From the NCBI GenBank assembly GCA_022457065.1, contig JAJGBQ010000004.1, positions 2,480,001 to 2,544,000 of the forward strand: a DNA stretch of 64,000 nt. The letters run 5' to 3'. Positions within the stretch are counted from its first letter, which is position 1, and each line of letters starts with the position of its first letter. The translations under genes and the position numbers were made by a program. The notes beneath the pieces are model-generated. The model was given only the letters and a program-made list of their open reading frames with translations. It did not search any database and had not been told where the DNA came from. Shown here one piece after another: positions 1 through 10,412 of this stretch. This DNA is from Curvularia sp. ZM96 (lineage: Eukaryota; Ascomycota; Dothideomycetes; Pleosporales; Pleosporaceae).

Positions 1-943
1 GGGCAGGGAAGTTGGGAATTCCAGGGGCATCGTGGAAAGTGGAATCGTTGAGCCATGGCGCGTTTGTGATGGTGAGCTCATTCAGCCGGGGAAGCATGCC
101 GAAAACTTGCCTCAGGATGCTTGGCTCTATGCGTATTCCGTTGAGCTCGACGGTAATGAGCTCCTGCCAGTAGCCCTGGAGAAGCGTCTCGAGCGACTGT
201 TCTCCGCCCTCGTTGTACTTCATTCTGCGGATGTGGGGGCACCGTGCCTGCAGCTCCTGGCGCAGCAGCTGGCACGAGGGGTCACCGTTGTAGAAGCCAT
301 CGGGGAGATCAATGTACTCGAGGTTGGGGCAGCCTGATACGGTCCGTGCCAGGTCGGCTTTGCAGGCCTCGCGGGTCATGTATGGGAGCTTGATGAAGCG
401 GACACGCTGGCCCAGGTACTGGTTGCCGCGGACGCTCTGGCCAAGCTGCTGGAGGCGTTGGGTAGGAGCGTCAATCTCGTCGCCGTTGCGCGACTTGCGG
501 CGGCGCTGGTCGGCGTAGATTTCTTCGAGCTCGCAGTAGTGGACGGCATCGATGCGGATGCTGTTGTATCTGCAGGGACGCGAGTTAGTGCGTGTGTGGG
601 GGCGGAGGGGGGGTAGGTAGGGGTAGGGGGAGTGGAGTGCAACGCACAGTAGGCCAGCAGCGACACCATACCATTGCCGCTTTGTGAGGGCACAATGGGC
701 CAGGTCGCGCATGTCGCAGCTCATGCAGCCATCGTTGCCACTGTCCTCGCTGCCGTCGAGCGTCTCATCGGCGGAATGGGGGCAGACGTGTTCGAAGATG
801 CGGCGCAGGACGTCGTCCGGGAGGCGGACAAACTGGTCGGGCCCGTGGTAGTCGTAGACGGCGGGGGCGTAGAGGTCGTTGCGAGGGCGCGATTCGCTCT
901 TCTTGGAGGCCTTGTTGCGGCGGAAGCGCTTGAAGAAACCCAT
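1..943 (-). CDS. F-box-like / leucine-rich-repeat protein, N-terminal part (3' end outside window)
   Basis: The start codon is at 943-941. One 78-bp intron (647-570) joins a 296-nt first exon to a second exon that is still open at base 1, so the C-terminus is missing. The protein starts MGFFKRFRRNKASKK (basic), followed by an F-box-like segment at about residues 36-90 (VRLPDDVLRRIFEHVC, then DLAHCALTKRQWYGVAAGLLY). After that come regularly spaced leucine-rich segments such as CPNLEYIDLP and LPRLNELTI, which look like LRR strands. Proteins of this layout act as substrate-recruiting subunits of SCF ubiquitin ligases through Skp1; that role is family knowledge, and no substrate can be inferred. 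It reads away from the next gene, with a 1.7 kb space between the two starts. The F-box call is fairly secure and the LRR call moderate. Confidence 0.75.
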   Translation of the reverse strand, partial: MGFFKRFRRNKASKKSESRPRNDLYAPAVYDYHGPDQFVRLPDDVLRRIFEHVCPHSADETLDGSEDSGNDGCMSCDMRDLAHCALTKRQWYGVAAGLLCVALHSPYPYLPPLRPHTRTNSRPCRYNSIRIDAVHYCELEEIYADQRRRKSRNGDEIDAPTQRLQQLGQSVRGNQYLGQRVRFIKLPYMTREACKADLARTVSGCPNLEYIDLPDGFYNGDPSCQLLRQELQARCPHIRRMKYNEGGEQSLETLLQGYWQELITVELNGIRIEPSILRQVFGMLPRLNELTITNAPWLNDSTFHDAPGIPNFPA

Positions 944-2632
944 GATGCCGCGAGGGGAGCTGCGAGGAGGTTAGAAGACGGACGGCATGCACGCGGCGGG
1001 CGAGATATTTCAAGAGGGGCGCGGGCGCGGGCGTGGGTGGTTGTTTCTTTGTCCGCTGTTTCAAAAAGTGGGTAGGGTAGGGTAGGTGAATACTAACTCG
1101 CGTCTGTCGGGCGCAGCTTGCGGGGAAGACGAGAAGCCGCGCTGCCGAGAAGCCATGGATGCGTTAGTAAGGCTGGCGGTCCCGATTCACGCAGACACGG
1201 GCCCGTGTAATGTGCTCGAGGATGCTCTGGCGCCAATGCCGACCAGAGTGGAGAGCATAAATTGCAGGCGAGCCGTGACAGTGTATGAAGGCACAATCTT
1301 GCAATACCAGAAGGGGGCAGCGGGCGTTTAAGGGGCTCAGCTCCACCGGGGATTATGTGTTCTCAGAATGCAACGGGCAGCTGACGGGGCTAATGCGTGC
1401 TGGCCGTGTCAGCCAAAGCTTGAGGACGGCGATCGTCGAGTGAGTCCAACCCAGCCGTCTGGCGCGCCGCCGCCGCCGCCGCCAGAGGAGATGAGTGCTG
1501 AGGGCGAGGTCACGTGCTGACGTGGCCCGCCGCGGGCGACCAACGGCGGCCAGGGGTAACCCGGGTGAAGGAGAGCGGGATGCGCTGGCCCCTGGCCTTC
1601 ACTGCCTCGTGTCGCCCGCCAACGCTACCGCCGCGAGACCCTGCCTCACGCTGCTGCCGTTCGCACGCACTGCTGGTGGGCAACGCGACGTCTGGACGGC
1701 GGCGCCTGCGGGCTGCCCGTCGCGCCGTCGACATGGCCCAGCGGTGCCTGTCTGCTAGCGACCCTCGTACGGTGCGGTGGCGTGTCCTACTACGCAAACA
1801 AGTCGGCCGTCGCACGGGCACGCGCGGGTCCCTTCTCGGACGCGTGGAGCCCGCAATCACGGCGTACAAATAGCTGCACGGCGGGCATGGCGATGGAGGG
1901 GGCAGGGCAGAGGCGTGGCAGAGGCAGTGGCAGCAGTGATAGCATTCAGTAGCAGCAGCAGTAGCAGCAACAGTAGCAGCAGCATGAGCAGGCGTTGCCA
2001 TCCTCCCCGACTCATGGTCTCCTGAACCCCGTCGCCTCTGCAGCCATGCTCTCGAGCCCACTGCTGCCAATTGCCTCGTCGGCACAACGCCAGCAGCCCT
2101 CTCAGGGACCCGACGGGCACCCGTCGTAGCCGTGAAACCCGTGAAAAAGAAAGCGCCTGCAAAAAATCGCTGTCCATATGCCAGAGTGCTCGCTGCCCGT
2201 GACACGCCCGACACTAAACTCGAGCTTCCGCCAAGATCTCGAAGTCGTGCCTTAGCTCTCTATCCACGTCAAGAAATCTTCCGGCATCATTGCACGGAGC
2301 CTCAGGTCGTCCGTCCCCATCACAGAGCACTGGTTTCATCTCGCCGGGACATCTCTCCTCCCGCCATTCACCTCGAGGCTCCGTTTGTTTTCCCCTTCAC
2401 TCGCTGTGTCCCTGCCAGCTGTTCCCCACTTCACCTTTCGTATTCACTTCCTCCCCGCTGACGTACTCGCGGCCACCTGCCTCGACCGCTACCTCCGACG
2501 CCCCGTCTCTTCTCTCTCACACGCCTCAATTGACGGATCGAACCTCTCGCCGCCACGCCGCCGATCGGGATTGGACTGCCCCAGGGCCGCTCAGAACTGA
2601 CCGTGCAAGACAGAAACACAGAGATAGCTGCC
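944..2632. other. Divergent intergenic region with promoters of both neighbours
   Basis: This space separates the starts of the minus-strand F-box gene and the plus-strand RRM gene. It is GC-rich between about 1400 and 1900. From about 2200 onwards it becomes CT-rich on the plus strand, which fits the long pyrimidine-rich leader of the downstream gene. It contains a GGGTA pentamer run (about 1070-1087) and a CAG-type microsatellite. Open frames here are GC-driven, with no domain or splice pattern, so I see no gene. Confidence 0.5.
1925..1990. repeat. Imperfect AGC/CAG trinucleotide microsatellite
   Basis: This is a run of AGC, AGT and AAC triplets interrupted by a few bases. In its frames it would encode poly-Ser or poly-Leu, which explains the spurious reading frames over it. 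It lies outside any supported coding sequence and may be length-polymorphic. Confidence 0.7.
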
Positions 2633-4647
2633 ATGGCCTCTCAACCCGCCCCAACCCCCCAGGCCGCCAATCTCGACCGATACGTCGTCATCCACGTAGC
2701 CACGACCTGCGATGAGCACGGCGTCTACGTAACCAAAGACTCGGCAGAGGTCATCGAGCTCGGCTGGATTCTCCTTGACGCAAAGTCGTGCGAAGAGGTG
2801 GGCAAGCCCAACAAAAGCCTCAACCCTCAATTGCTGATCTAATCCCAGTTGCATCGCGAGTCGGTCCTCGTCAAGCCCGTCAACACACCAATTACCGCCT
2901 TGTGCAGTACGTAGCCGCTCCTCCCTCGTATCGACAAACTCCGCTGACCCATCAACCCTTTGCACAGCTAGCTTGACAACCCTCACCTGGGACCAGGTCC
3001 GCAACGCTGGCTCCTTCCGAGATGCCATTGAGAGATTCAACAACTTCCACGCCGAGCACATTGCTCCCAAGAACCTCGAGTTTGCCTTTGTCACCCTCGA
3101 CTCATGGGACCTCCGTGTGCAGCTGCCGCGCGAGGCCAGGGACAAGGCCGTCGTCCTCCCTCCATACCTCCAACACTCCCGTACATTCGATCTGCGTACC
3201 GAGTACCAGCGTTGGCAGGCACACCATCCAGAGTCGCTGCCGTTTGGCTCTAGCGCCTTGACCAACATTTGTGCCGCTCTCGAAGTGGAGCCCGTCCAAT
3301 CGTCCGCGCCCATCAAACACAACCTGCCATTCCACCTCCAGGCTCTTGCCCCCGCCTCGCCGCGGCGGGCAATGGAAGAGGCCGTCACACTGACACGAGT
3401 CCTGCGCGGTCTGATCCGCAAGTCGCAGCCACCCCAGGATCACCCCGACGTCCTGACCAAGCCCATGGATGCTCGCGCTGATGTGCGTGCCTTCTTGTCG
3501 GAGCGCAGCAAGGTTCTACACATGAGCGGTCTGCCTCACGATACGACTCAGTCGGAGCTTGAGAGCTGGTTCACTCAGTTTGGCGGTCGCCCAATTGCGT
3601 TCTGGACCCTGCGTACCCCAGACCAGCACAAGCCAACCGGCACTGGTTTCGCCATCTTCTCGTCCCATGAGGAGGTATGTATTGTCTCAATCACACTGGC
3701 CATATCATTTGCTAATCCGTTCCCTTTTTTTTCAGGCTGCCGAGAGTCTCTGCATGAACGGTCGCGCCCTCAACGAAAAGGCCATCGAGGTCTCGCCCTC
3801 GTCCACCCGCGTCCTCGACCGTGCGTCCGATATCATCACACCGTTCCCTCCTAGCAAGAACCGTCCTCGCCCTGGTGACTGGAACTGCCCCTCTTGCGGC
3901 TTCTCCAACTTCCAGCGCCGTACCGCTTGCTTCCGATGCTCTTTCCCTGCTATGCAACAGGGCCCGCCAGGCGGTGATCCTATGGCATATGGAGGCTACG
4001 GATACGGAGGCCACCCGGGTATGATGGGTCCTCCTCAGCATCACATGGGTCACGGTCACGGCCACGGAATGGGCGGCGGACATATGCGTGGAGGTACTGG
4101 CGTCGTCCCCTTCCGCGCCGGAGACTGGAAGTGCGGTGAGAACGGCTGTGGATACCACAACTTTGCCAAGAACACTGCCTGCCTTCGCTGTGGTGCTAGC
4201 CGTGCTGGTGCTGCTGTTGTCGCCGACTCTGCGTTCCCCTCGCCTATGGACACTCCCTCTGGTTTCGGCATGGGCCCTCCTTCGATGGGTGCTGGTCCTG
4301 GCGCTGGTCCCTATGGTCCTGCTGGCTATGGTGGTGGTTTCCCGGCTCAGCAGTATGGCGGTCCTCCAAGCTCGTATGCTCTGCCTTCTGGCATGGGTGC
4401 GGCTAGCCCTTACCCTCCCATGGGTGGCCAGTACGTGCCCAACGGCGGCATGCACTCGACCCCTTTTGACAGCCGCTCCGCCGAGGCAGCCTTTTCTTCT
4501 GCCGACCCTTACCCTGCCCAGAACGCTCCCAACGGCGGCGATGGACGCAACGATCCTTTTGGATTCCTCTCGACTGGCTTCGGTTCTCTTTCCATGAACG
4601 ATGACCGCCGCAACGTCACCAACCCCGCCAACAAATCACCGGCGTAA
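2633..4647 (+). CDS. RNA-binding protein: degenerate ERI1-type exonuclease + RRM + two RanBP2 zinc fingers (ARP-like)
   Basis: Four exons (2633-2797, 2849-2906, 2968-3674, 3736-4647) encode 613 aa. Residues about 10-260 follow the ERI-1/DEDDh exonuclease layout: VVIHVATTC, then VLVKPVNTPITALC with SLTTLTWDQV, then FAFVTLDSWDLRVQLP, and a final helix RRAMEEAVTLTRVL. Most catalytic positions are changed (see findings). An RRM follows at about 300-380 (KVLHMSGLPHDTT ... GTGFAIFSS). Two Zn fingers come next, CPSCGFSNFQRRTACFRC and a CGENGCGYHNF ... CLRC version, separated and followed by Gly/Pro/Met-rich low complexity. Ascomycetes carry this architecture under the name ARP or asparagine-rich protein. 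A role as an RNA-binding protein is likely, while nuclease activity is unlikely. Introns of 51, 61 and 61 bp have good GT-AG sites. The ATG at 2633 is preferred because it begins the conserved N-terminus; upstream in-frame codons are not conserved-looking. Confidence 0.9.
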
Positions 4648-7600
4648 AATACACAACTCGTACATAGGTATCGATTTCATCTGGGAAAGCGCGGAAAAAT
4701 CTTGCAGTGCAATTTGATATGGGAATGGGACTTTTTTCTCGGGTCGGACTGGGCTGGCGTGGTGGGGTGGCTTTTGGTGTGGGAGTTTTTGAAAACAAAA
4801 CAGCATCGGGTTCGGATTTTAAACAAGTTCGTATGTGTGTGTGTGGCATTTGCACAGAGAGGCTACCTAACTTTACGGCAAACTGGATGGGTGTGCGCGC
4901 GCGTATAGACTGGGGGCAAACAAACAAAAACCTCATTTGATGGAGTTCGATACCTTTGCAGGCGGGGCCGGGAAATATGGGAAAGCGGGGTGTTTATGGT
5001 AGGGAGAATTGCGATCTTGAAATTTCTTCTTCTTTTTCTTTTTCTTGTTTGTTTGCAGAGTAAGAGAGAGTAAGAAAGAGATAAAAGAAAAGCTGGCATC
5101 AAACTGGGAAATAAAAAGTACAGCGAGCAACAAACATGGCACACAACAGACAACAGACAAATTGGACGCGGGTCTCCCTTTTTTTTCTCCTAAGAAGAAG
5201 GAGATGGTGACAGAGAGAGATGGAGTTTTTTTCTTTTCGTTATAGTGGTCGAGGGGCTTTTTTTATAACTCTAATTCTGTAGGGGGGTTGAATCTGTTTA
5301 ATATACTGTCTTTTCTTTCTTTCTTTCCTTCTTTGACACTTACTTACTTTCTTAGTTTAAGATAAATTGAAGAAGTTCCACAATTAAACTTACAATGCCA
5401 ATGGACGGCGTGCTGGAGTAGGTATGAGAGTGGGAAGGGGGAGGGGAGATTGATAATGGGGTGAAAGTAAAAGAACTGCTAGGTGTCTTTTCTAGGTTTG
5501 TCGATTTGACCCTTGAGAAAGATGTTCTTCTTGTTTTCTAGTGATAGTCATGTGTTTTTTTCTTTAATGCTTCTCTCGTTTTAGCTGTTCTTAGCTAGTG
5601 CTCTCTTTTTCTTCCTCTCTCTCTTGACTGTAGTGTGTAGTAGTGTAAGTTTGCGGATCATCAGTGTCTAATATCTTTTCAAACTTTGGGGTACGAGGTA
5701 AAAGGTCTCTTTCCCGCCTACCCGCCCGGTCCGCGATTGAGAGGTTTGATTTGTTGAAAATATATGTGTATGAGTATGTTTGAAAGTGTGTCTGAAGGTT
5801 GAGCAAAGTTTGGAGAAAAGGGTTGAAGGACGTAAGAGGGCAAGGGGTGGGATGAAGAGCAAGGGTCCAGAGGCCAGGATGATTGAGAGAAGAATTTAGG
5901 AGTTTGTATGTGTGTCTGTGTGATGTTGGATGACCAAGGGCTGAGAAACGAGCCAGAGAGGGAAGGGGAGAGGAAAGGAAGGATCCTAGAGGAGAAAAAA
6001 GAATCCTCGAAAAGAGAAAAAACGAGGATTCCACTAGGATACCACGAGCGTAGTTTCAAGAGTGTTTGTTAGGGAAGGTGTTATGTGTGTGCGCGTACCT
6101 GCATGTGCGCTGAGTGAGAAAATAGTAGAGAAAGACATCCAGACGCCATTCCTTCAGCGAGATAAAAAAACATGGCCAAGACGCCAACTAAGACGATGAC
6201 GGGTTACCAGGATATAGCGTGAGAATCATGGTTCCTGGATCCTTGGTCCTTGGTCCTCGTTCTTCCTCAAACCAGATGAGATAAAAGAATTCGATATACG
6301 AAAGCAGTGATACGCCGCTACAATGCGACCCGGTCCCGCATTTTTTTTACGCTCGTGAATGTATGCTATTATATCTGTACGGAGATTTTTTTTCTTCTTT
6401 TCTTACCAGCTAAACCCCCTACCCATATCATAACCTTGCCATCGGAACCGTTGGAAGTGAGACAGAGTGTCTTGGCGAACTAGTCTCGCTAGTGGGTAAT
6501 TGACATCTGGGCAGCCTAATGCGGTAGACTATAGTGCTTACCTTACCTTACCTTGTCCTCCGAGAGGTTGTTTGTAACAACACCGGCGCTTTCGGGCCTT
6601 TTAGGGTCAGAGGGGGAAACTGGGGTGAGGTGGGATCTTGGTTGTATGGTTGCTGTGTACGTGGAGATGTGGCTGCGGCTGTGTGCGTACGCGCAGAAGG
6701 GTAATGGAGGAAGTATTATTGGTTGGATATACAAGGCTCGGGCAGCGGGTTGTGAGGATTACGCTATGGGGAGTGGTGGCTAGCTGATGCCCATATATTC
6801 TCTCAATCTCCTTGGGTGTTTTGTGTATCTACGTACAACCATGTTCCAAGCAAACTAGCGGAGTCCAGTCCGCGCGCGCACCCAATAACAAGGCTTGTAA
6901 GATAAGACTTCTCATGAACCCGTCGGATGCGATTGAGTTCTTGTAATTAGATTTGAGGGGCGGGATCTGGCCGTTTTGCTTGGCGTGCGCGCTCTGCAAA
7001 AACAGTCCCCCACGCCCTAGTCTCCCCTATTCTCCTCTTGGAAATGTAAGATATGAGGACGGGAGTGGACTCAACCACACACGTACAACAAGGCGGTTTA
7101 GTGGCGTTTGTACATATGCATGGTTCATTTCCGAAGAAGTGATGGAATTCAGGCCCCATTCCATTCATTCCTTTGAACGCGCTATTTTCCAGTAGCGTTA
7201 TGACACGCAGCACGAGCGGAATAGCGGGCGCGCGCGAAAAGAGCCCTCGCGATGCTTGGCAGTAGCTTGCACACCGTCGAGATGACATAGCCTCGCCACG
7301 TCTCATTCACCTGGTAAACGTCCCTGGATGCGACCGAGATCAGGGAGATGCTGTGCGGTAGGGATCGCCCAGAGCCGCATGCGCATTGTGCAGGACTCCG
7401 CCCACTGGACGCAGGGACGCCAACCATGCGACCCACGCCGTCTGCCCGTCGACCGGTCGCGCCATGCGATCCTGTTATCACTCAGCTTGTCCACAGTGTT
7501 AGCGGCTCTAAATTTGACTCTCTGCGCCATCCAATCCAGCCGGTCGATGTGCAGTTTTCGTCCTAGTCGCCTTTTACTCAGCTTGGCTTTATCCCGATTT

Positions 7601-8185
7601 TTCTGCGCTACCACCAAGGCTAAACTGTAGCCTCCCATGCCAACGGCCATCTCGGATACGTCTGACAGGACGCGTAGGTGCCTGTCACGGCTTTTACATT
7701 ATATCTCACCATCGTGATCGATCACCGGGTCAGACACAAGATTACTATGTGGCACCGAGCATGCCACCGACTGCCCTGGCTTGCAAATCACCCTACGCAT
7801 TGCATCGGGTATAGCCACCAGTGGATAAGATACGATACGGTCCCGTCAGCGGCGGGCTAGACGAATAATTACGACGGGCGCCATGAATCGACCTTTCCGC
7901 AAACGCAGCGGCGTAGACCCCTTGTAGCTTCCGCTCGTATTGTAGTTGCTACTGTGCCAGCCGACGGTGGCAGATCATGCATCCATGTCGTATCATTTCA
8001 TATCATCTCCAGCCCGCCATGGCATCACAGCGCTTCGTTCGTCGCCTTCACCTCTGACCCTACCCCCTTGACTTATCCTCCCGGCCTTTCCCACTTTTTC
8101 TCTCCCTCCTCAAGTTCCACCTTGTCTCGCACACACACCCACACTGGCCAAAATTACTCGCAGTAAAGTGCGGGTTCCACCCGTC
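4648..8185. other. 3.5 kb without a convincing protein-coding gene
   Basis: The region holds the 3' end of the RRM gene and, from about 8000, the CT-rich leader of the mannosyltransferase gene. In between are long homopurine/homopyrimidine stretches. From about 5700 to 6060 the plus strand is A/G-rich, so the minus strand looks like a fungal 5' leader. Open frames are short, contain poly-Ser/Leu low complexity and show no domain. A TTTC tract lies near 5311-5334. See findings for a possible non-coding transcript. Confidence 0.5.
5311..5334. repeat. TTTC-type microsatellite
   Basis: A short run of CTTT/TTTC units lies within a pyrimidine-rich intergenic stretch. Confidence 0.6.
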
Positions 8186-9709
8186 ATGCTCGTCACTACA
8201 TTCCACTCGTCGGTACCACGATTGCTGATCATCCCACTCTTCCTCTTCGTGTGCAGCGTCTTCTACTTCTTTCCTCACCAATATCATGGCTCGGCGGCTT
8301 ACCACGTTCCCATCTTTACCGGCAAGAACCTCACTGAAACCAGCTCGACCTTTGACAAGTCAGTGCAAGACTTCTGGTCAGAGCTTGCTACCGCTCTGCT
8401 TGATGCCCAACCCCAGTGTGAGCCCTTGCAGCTCGACGACAAAGGCTTTGAGTCGTTTGTTAAGTTTACACCGCTTGAGCCCCACAAGAAGCACCCGGAT
8501 CGATTGGTCAACTTCACAAACAACGAAGAGACTGCGCTGTTCAGAGCACACTATGCTATGCGCAGGTCAGCGAAAGAACTAGCGTCCAGAGTCCCTTTTG
8601 CACAGGGTACTACGGGTATTGTTACTACCGCCAACGCCCAGTACATGCCTATCTTCCTGGTCTCACTCCGTCTGCTCCGCCGGACAGGATGTGATCTGCC
8701 TATGGAGGTCTTCATCGACGACTGGTCCAAGTACGACGCCACAATCTGCGAAACCGTTCTCCCCTCCATGAACGCACGCTGCGTTGTCCTATCCAACATC
8801 TACGACAAAGCCGCAGATGCCAAGCCGCCCAGTCACTACCAGTACAAGGCCTTTGCAATCCTATTCTCGTCTTTCCAACACGTCCTCTTCCTCGACAGCG
8901 ATGCCTTTCCCTCGCAGGATCCAAAGGATCTGTTCACAGCTGCACCATACACAACCCACGGTCTTGTCACTTGGCCAGACTTTTGGGCTCAAGCTATTTC
9001 TGCGCATTACTACCATATTGCCGCCATACCCGAAGTCCCATCTCAGGCGAGACTTTCCACCGAGAGCGGCCAGCTTCTCATGAACAAAGACCTACACCGC
9101 GAGACGCTCCTCATGATGGTCTACTACAACTATTACGGTCCTGACTACTACTACATTCTCTTCAGCCAAGGCAGCCCCGGCGCCGGCGACAAGGAAACCT
9201 TCACCCAAGCCGCCATGGCCGTCGGTCTCCCCTACTACCAAGTCCGCACCGCGCCCGCCGCCCTAGGCCGCTTCATCGACGGCTCCTACGAAGGAACTGG
9301 CATCGGCCAAGCCGATCCCCGCACCGACTACGACTACCTCGCCCCGATGCGCAGCCACATCCACGAACAAGCCCTCTGGCAAGACAGCGACCTCGGCCCT
9401 GAGAAACAGCGAAAACACGGCCGCACAAACCCCGCCAAACCCCGCCCCCTCTTCATCCACCAGAACAACCTCAAGCTGGATCCTGCCTTCGTTCTAGACG
9501 ACAAGAGGCCGTACAAAGACGGAAGGCCGCATAGAATGTGGGGCAAGAAACAAGACATGGAAAAGCAGCTTGGCTACGATGTCGAGATGAGAATGTGGGA
9601 TGTTGTTGTCGAAGAAGGGTGCAGAGAAAATCAACGCAGTGAGAGCTGCAGAAGACTGAAGGCTTGGTATAGAGATGTGTTTGGCAAGCCTGATGCGAAC
9701 ATACCTTAG
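8186..9709 (+). CDS. GT71 family mannosyltransferase (Mnn2/Mnn1-type), type II membrane protein
   Basis: A single exon encodes 507 aa. The first in-frame ATG is at 8186. Residues about 11-29 (PRLLIIPLFLFVCSVFYFF) form a signal anchor close to the N-terminus, giving the usual type II Golgi topology. The catalytic domain contains the metal-binding DxD motif in LFLDSDAFP (DSD at residues 237-239) within a segment typical of GT71 (YQYKAFAILFSSFQHVLFLDSD is split here as YQYKAFAIL and HVLFLDSD). A downstream block HIHEQALW ... PLFIHQNNLKLDP fits the conserved C-terminal part. GT71 enzymes extend outer-chain alpha-mannose on N- and O-glycans in the Golgi; Mnn2/Mnn5 add alpha-1,2 branches and Mnn1 adds alpha-1,3 caps. 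The exact linkage cannot be read from sequence. The leader at 8000-8180 is strongly CT-rich, as for expressed fungal genes. Confidence 0.88.
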   Translation: MLVTTFHSSVPRLLIIPLFLFVCSVFYFFPHQYHGSAAYHVPIFTGKNLTETSSTFDKSVQDFWSELATALLDAQPQCEPLQLDDKGFESFVKFTPLEPHKKHPDRLVNFTNNEETALFRAHYAMRRSAKELASRVPFAQGTTGIVTTANAQYMPIFLVSLRLLRRTGCDLPMEVFIDDWSKYDATICETVLPSMNARCVVLSNIYDKAADAKPPSHYQYKAFAILFSSFQHVLFLDSDAFPSQDPKDLFTAAPYTTHGLVTWPDFWAQAISAHYYHIAAIPEVPSQARLSTESGQLLMNKDLHRETLLMMVYYNYYGPDYYYILFSQGSPGAGDKETFTQAAMAVGLPYYQVRTAPAALGRFIDGSYEGTGIGQADPRTDYDYLAPMRSHIHEQALWQDSDLGPEKQRKHGRTNPAKPRPLFIHQNNLKLDPAFVLDDKRPYKDGRPHRMWGKKQDMEKQLGYDVEMRMWDVVVEEGCRENQRSESCRRLKAWYRDVFGKPDANIP

Positions 9710-10412
9710 TGATGATTACTTATTCTTTTTTTTTTCTTCCAAAGAGCCGGGATAATGATGAAAACATAGGAGAAAGACTGGAACGAAGGAACCCCCGCGG
9801 AATCGACACGACTTGATATGCACCCCACGACGACGTGGATCGATTTTTTTCTTTTTACTGGAGCGGCTTAACTAATGTCTTTTGGTTTTATTAATGCCCT
9901 TTTTTTTTTGGTTCTGTTCAGCAGATCTTGCCTTTATTCATTATAGATAGATCGTCGAGAGATACGAGGATGTCTGAATTGGCGCATAAACAAAGTTTCT
10001 TGGCGTATTGGGGGTGGAGTGGGATTATGTTCTAGGACCATGATGTCCAGGCCTGACTTGTTTTTTTATGCAGATTTTCAAGTTGTGCGTACCAGCATGG
10101 CAGCGTGGCTATATACCCTCCCTTTCTTAGTAAATAAATGACAAAAAATGTAATAACATATTTGAAATATTTTGAAATTTCTTCGATTGAACCTATCATG
10201 TACGCAGTATATTCGAATGATTCGGCAAATGACAAACGAAGGATTAAAAAGAATAACAAGTGGATATCATAGATGTGGTATACATAAACAGCAGGGAGCG
10301 TCATTGACTCTACATCCCGTTTCCACCTTATCCCATCTTCGTAAATCATGCCCCTACGTAAACAAGACCCATACGCCTCCCTCTAGAGCAAAGACAGAAA
10401 CAAGAAAACAGC
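9710..10412. other. Convergent 3' intergenic region
   Basis: This is the space between the stop codons of the mannosyltransferase and the condensin gene. It is AT-rich with T-runs near 9727, 9845 and 9900, expected of 3' untranslated and cleavage/polyadenylation sequence. I see no gene or RNA. Confidence 0.6.

Noticed and set aside
1070..1087. GGGTA/TAGGG-like repeat, possible interstitial telomere
   Set aside because: The unit is five bases, not the TTAGGG of fungal telomeres, and there are only three to four copies.
1510..2214. Minus-strand 234-codon open frame in a GC-rich intergenic region
   Set aside because: It has Arg/Ala/Ser-rich composition without a domain, lies in the leader and promoter region of the RRM gene and crosses the AGC microsatellite.
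3712..4455. Minus-strand 247-codon frame opposite the RRM/zinc-finger gene
   Set aside because: It is a shadow of the Gly/Pro-rich coding strand, with no motif and low-complexity Thr/Arg content.
5591..6059. Minus-strand low-complexity frames (Ser/Leu/Phe-rich) as a protein-coding gene
   Set aside because: Composition is that of a pyrimidine-rich leader. There is no domain, so it is kept only as a possible non-coding transcript start.
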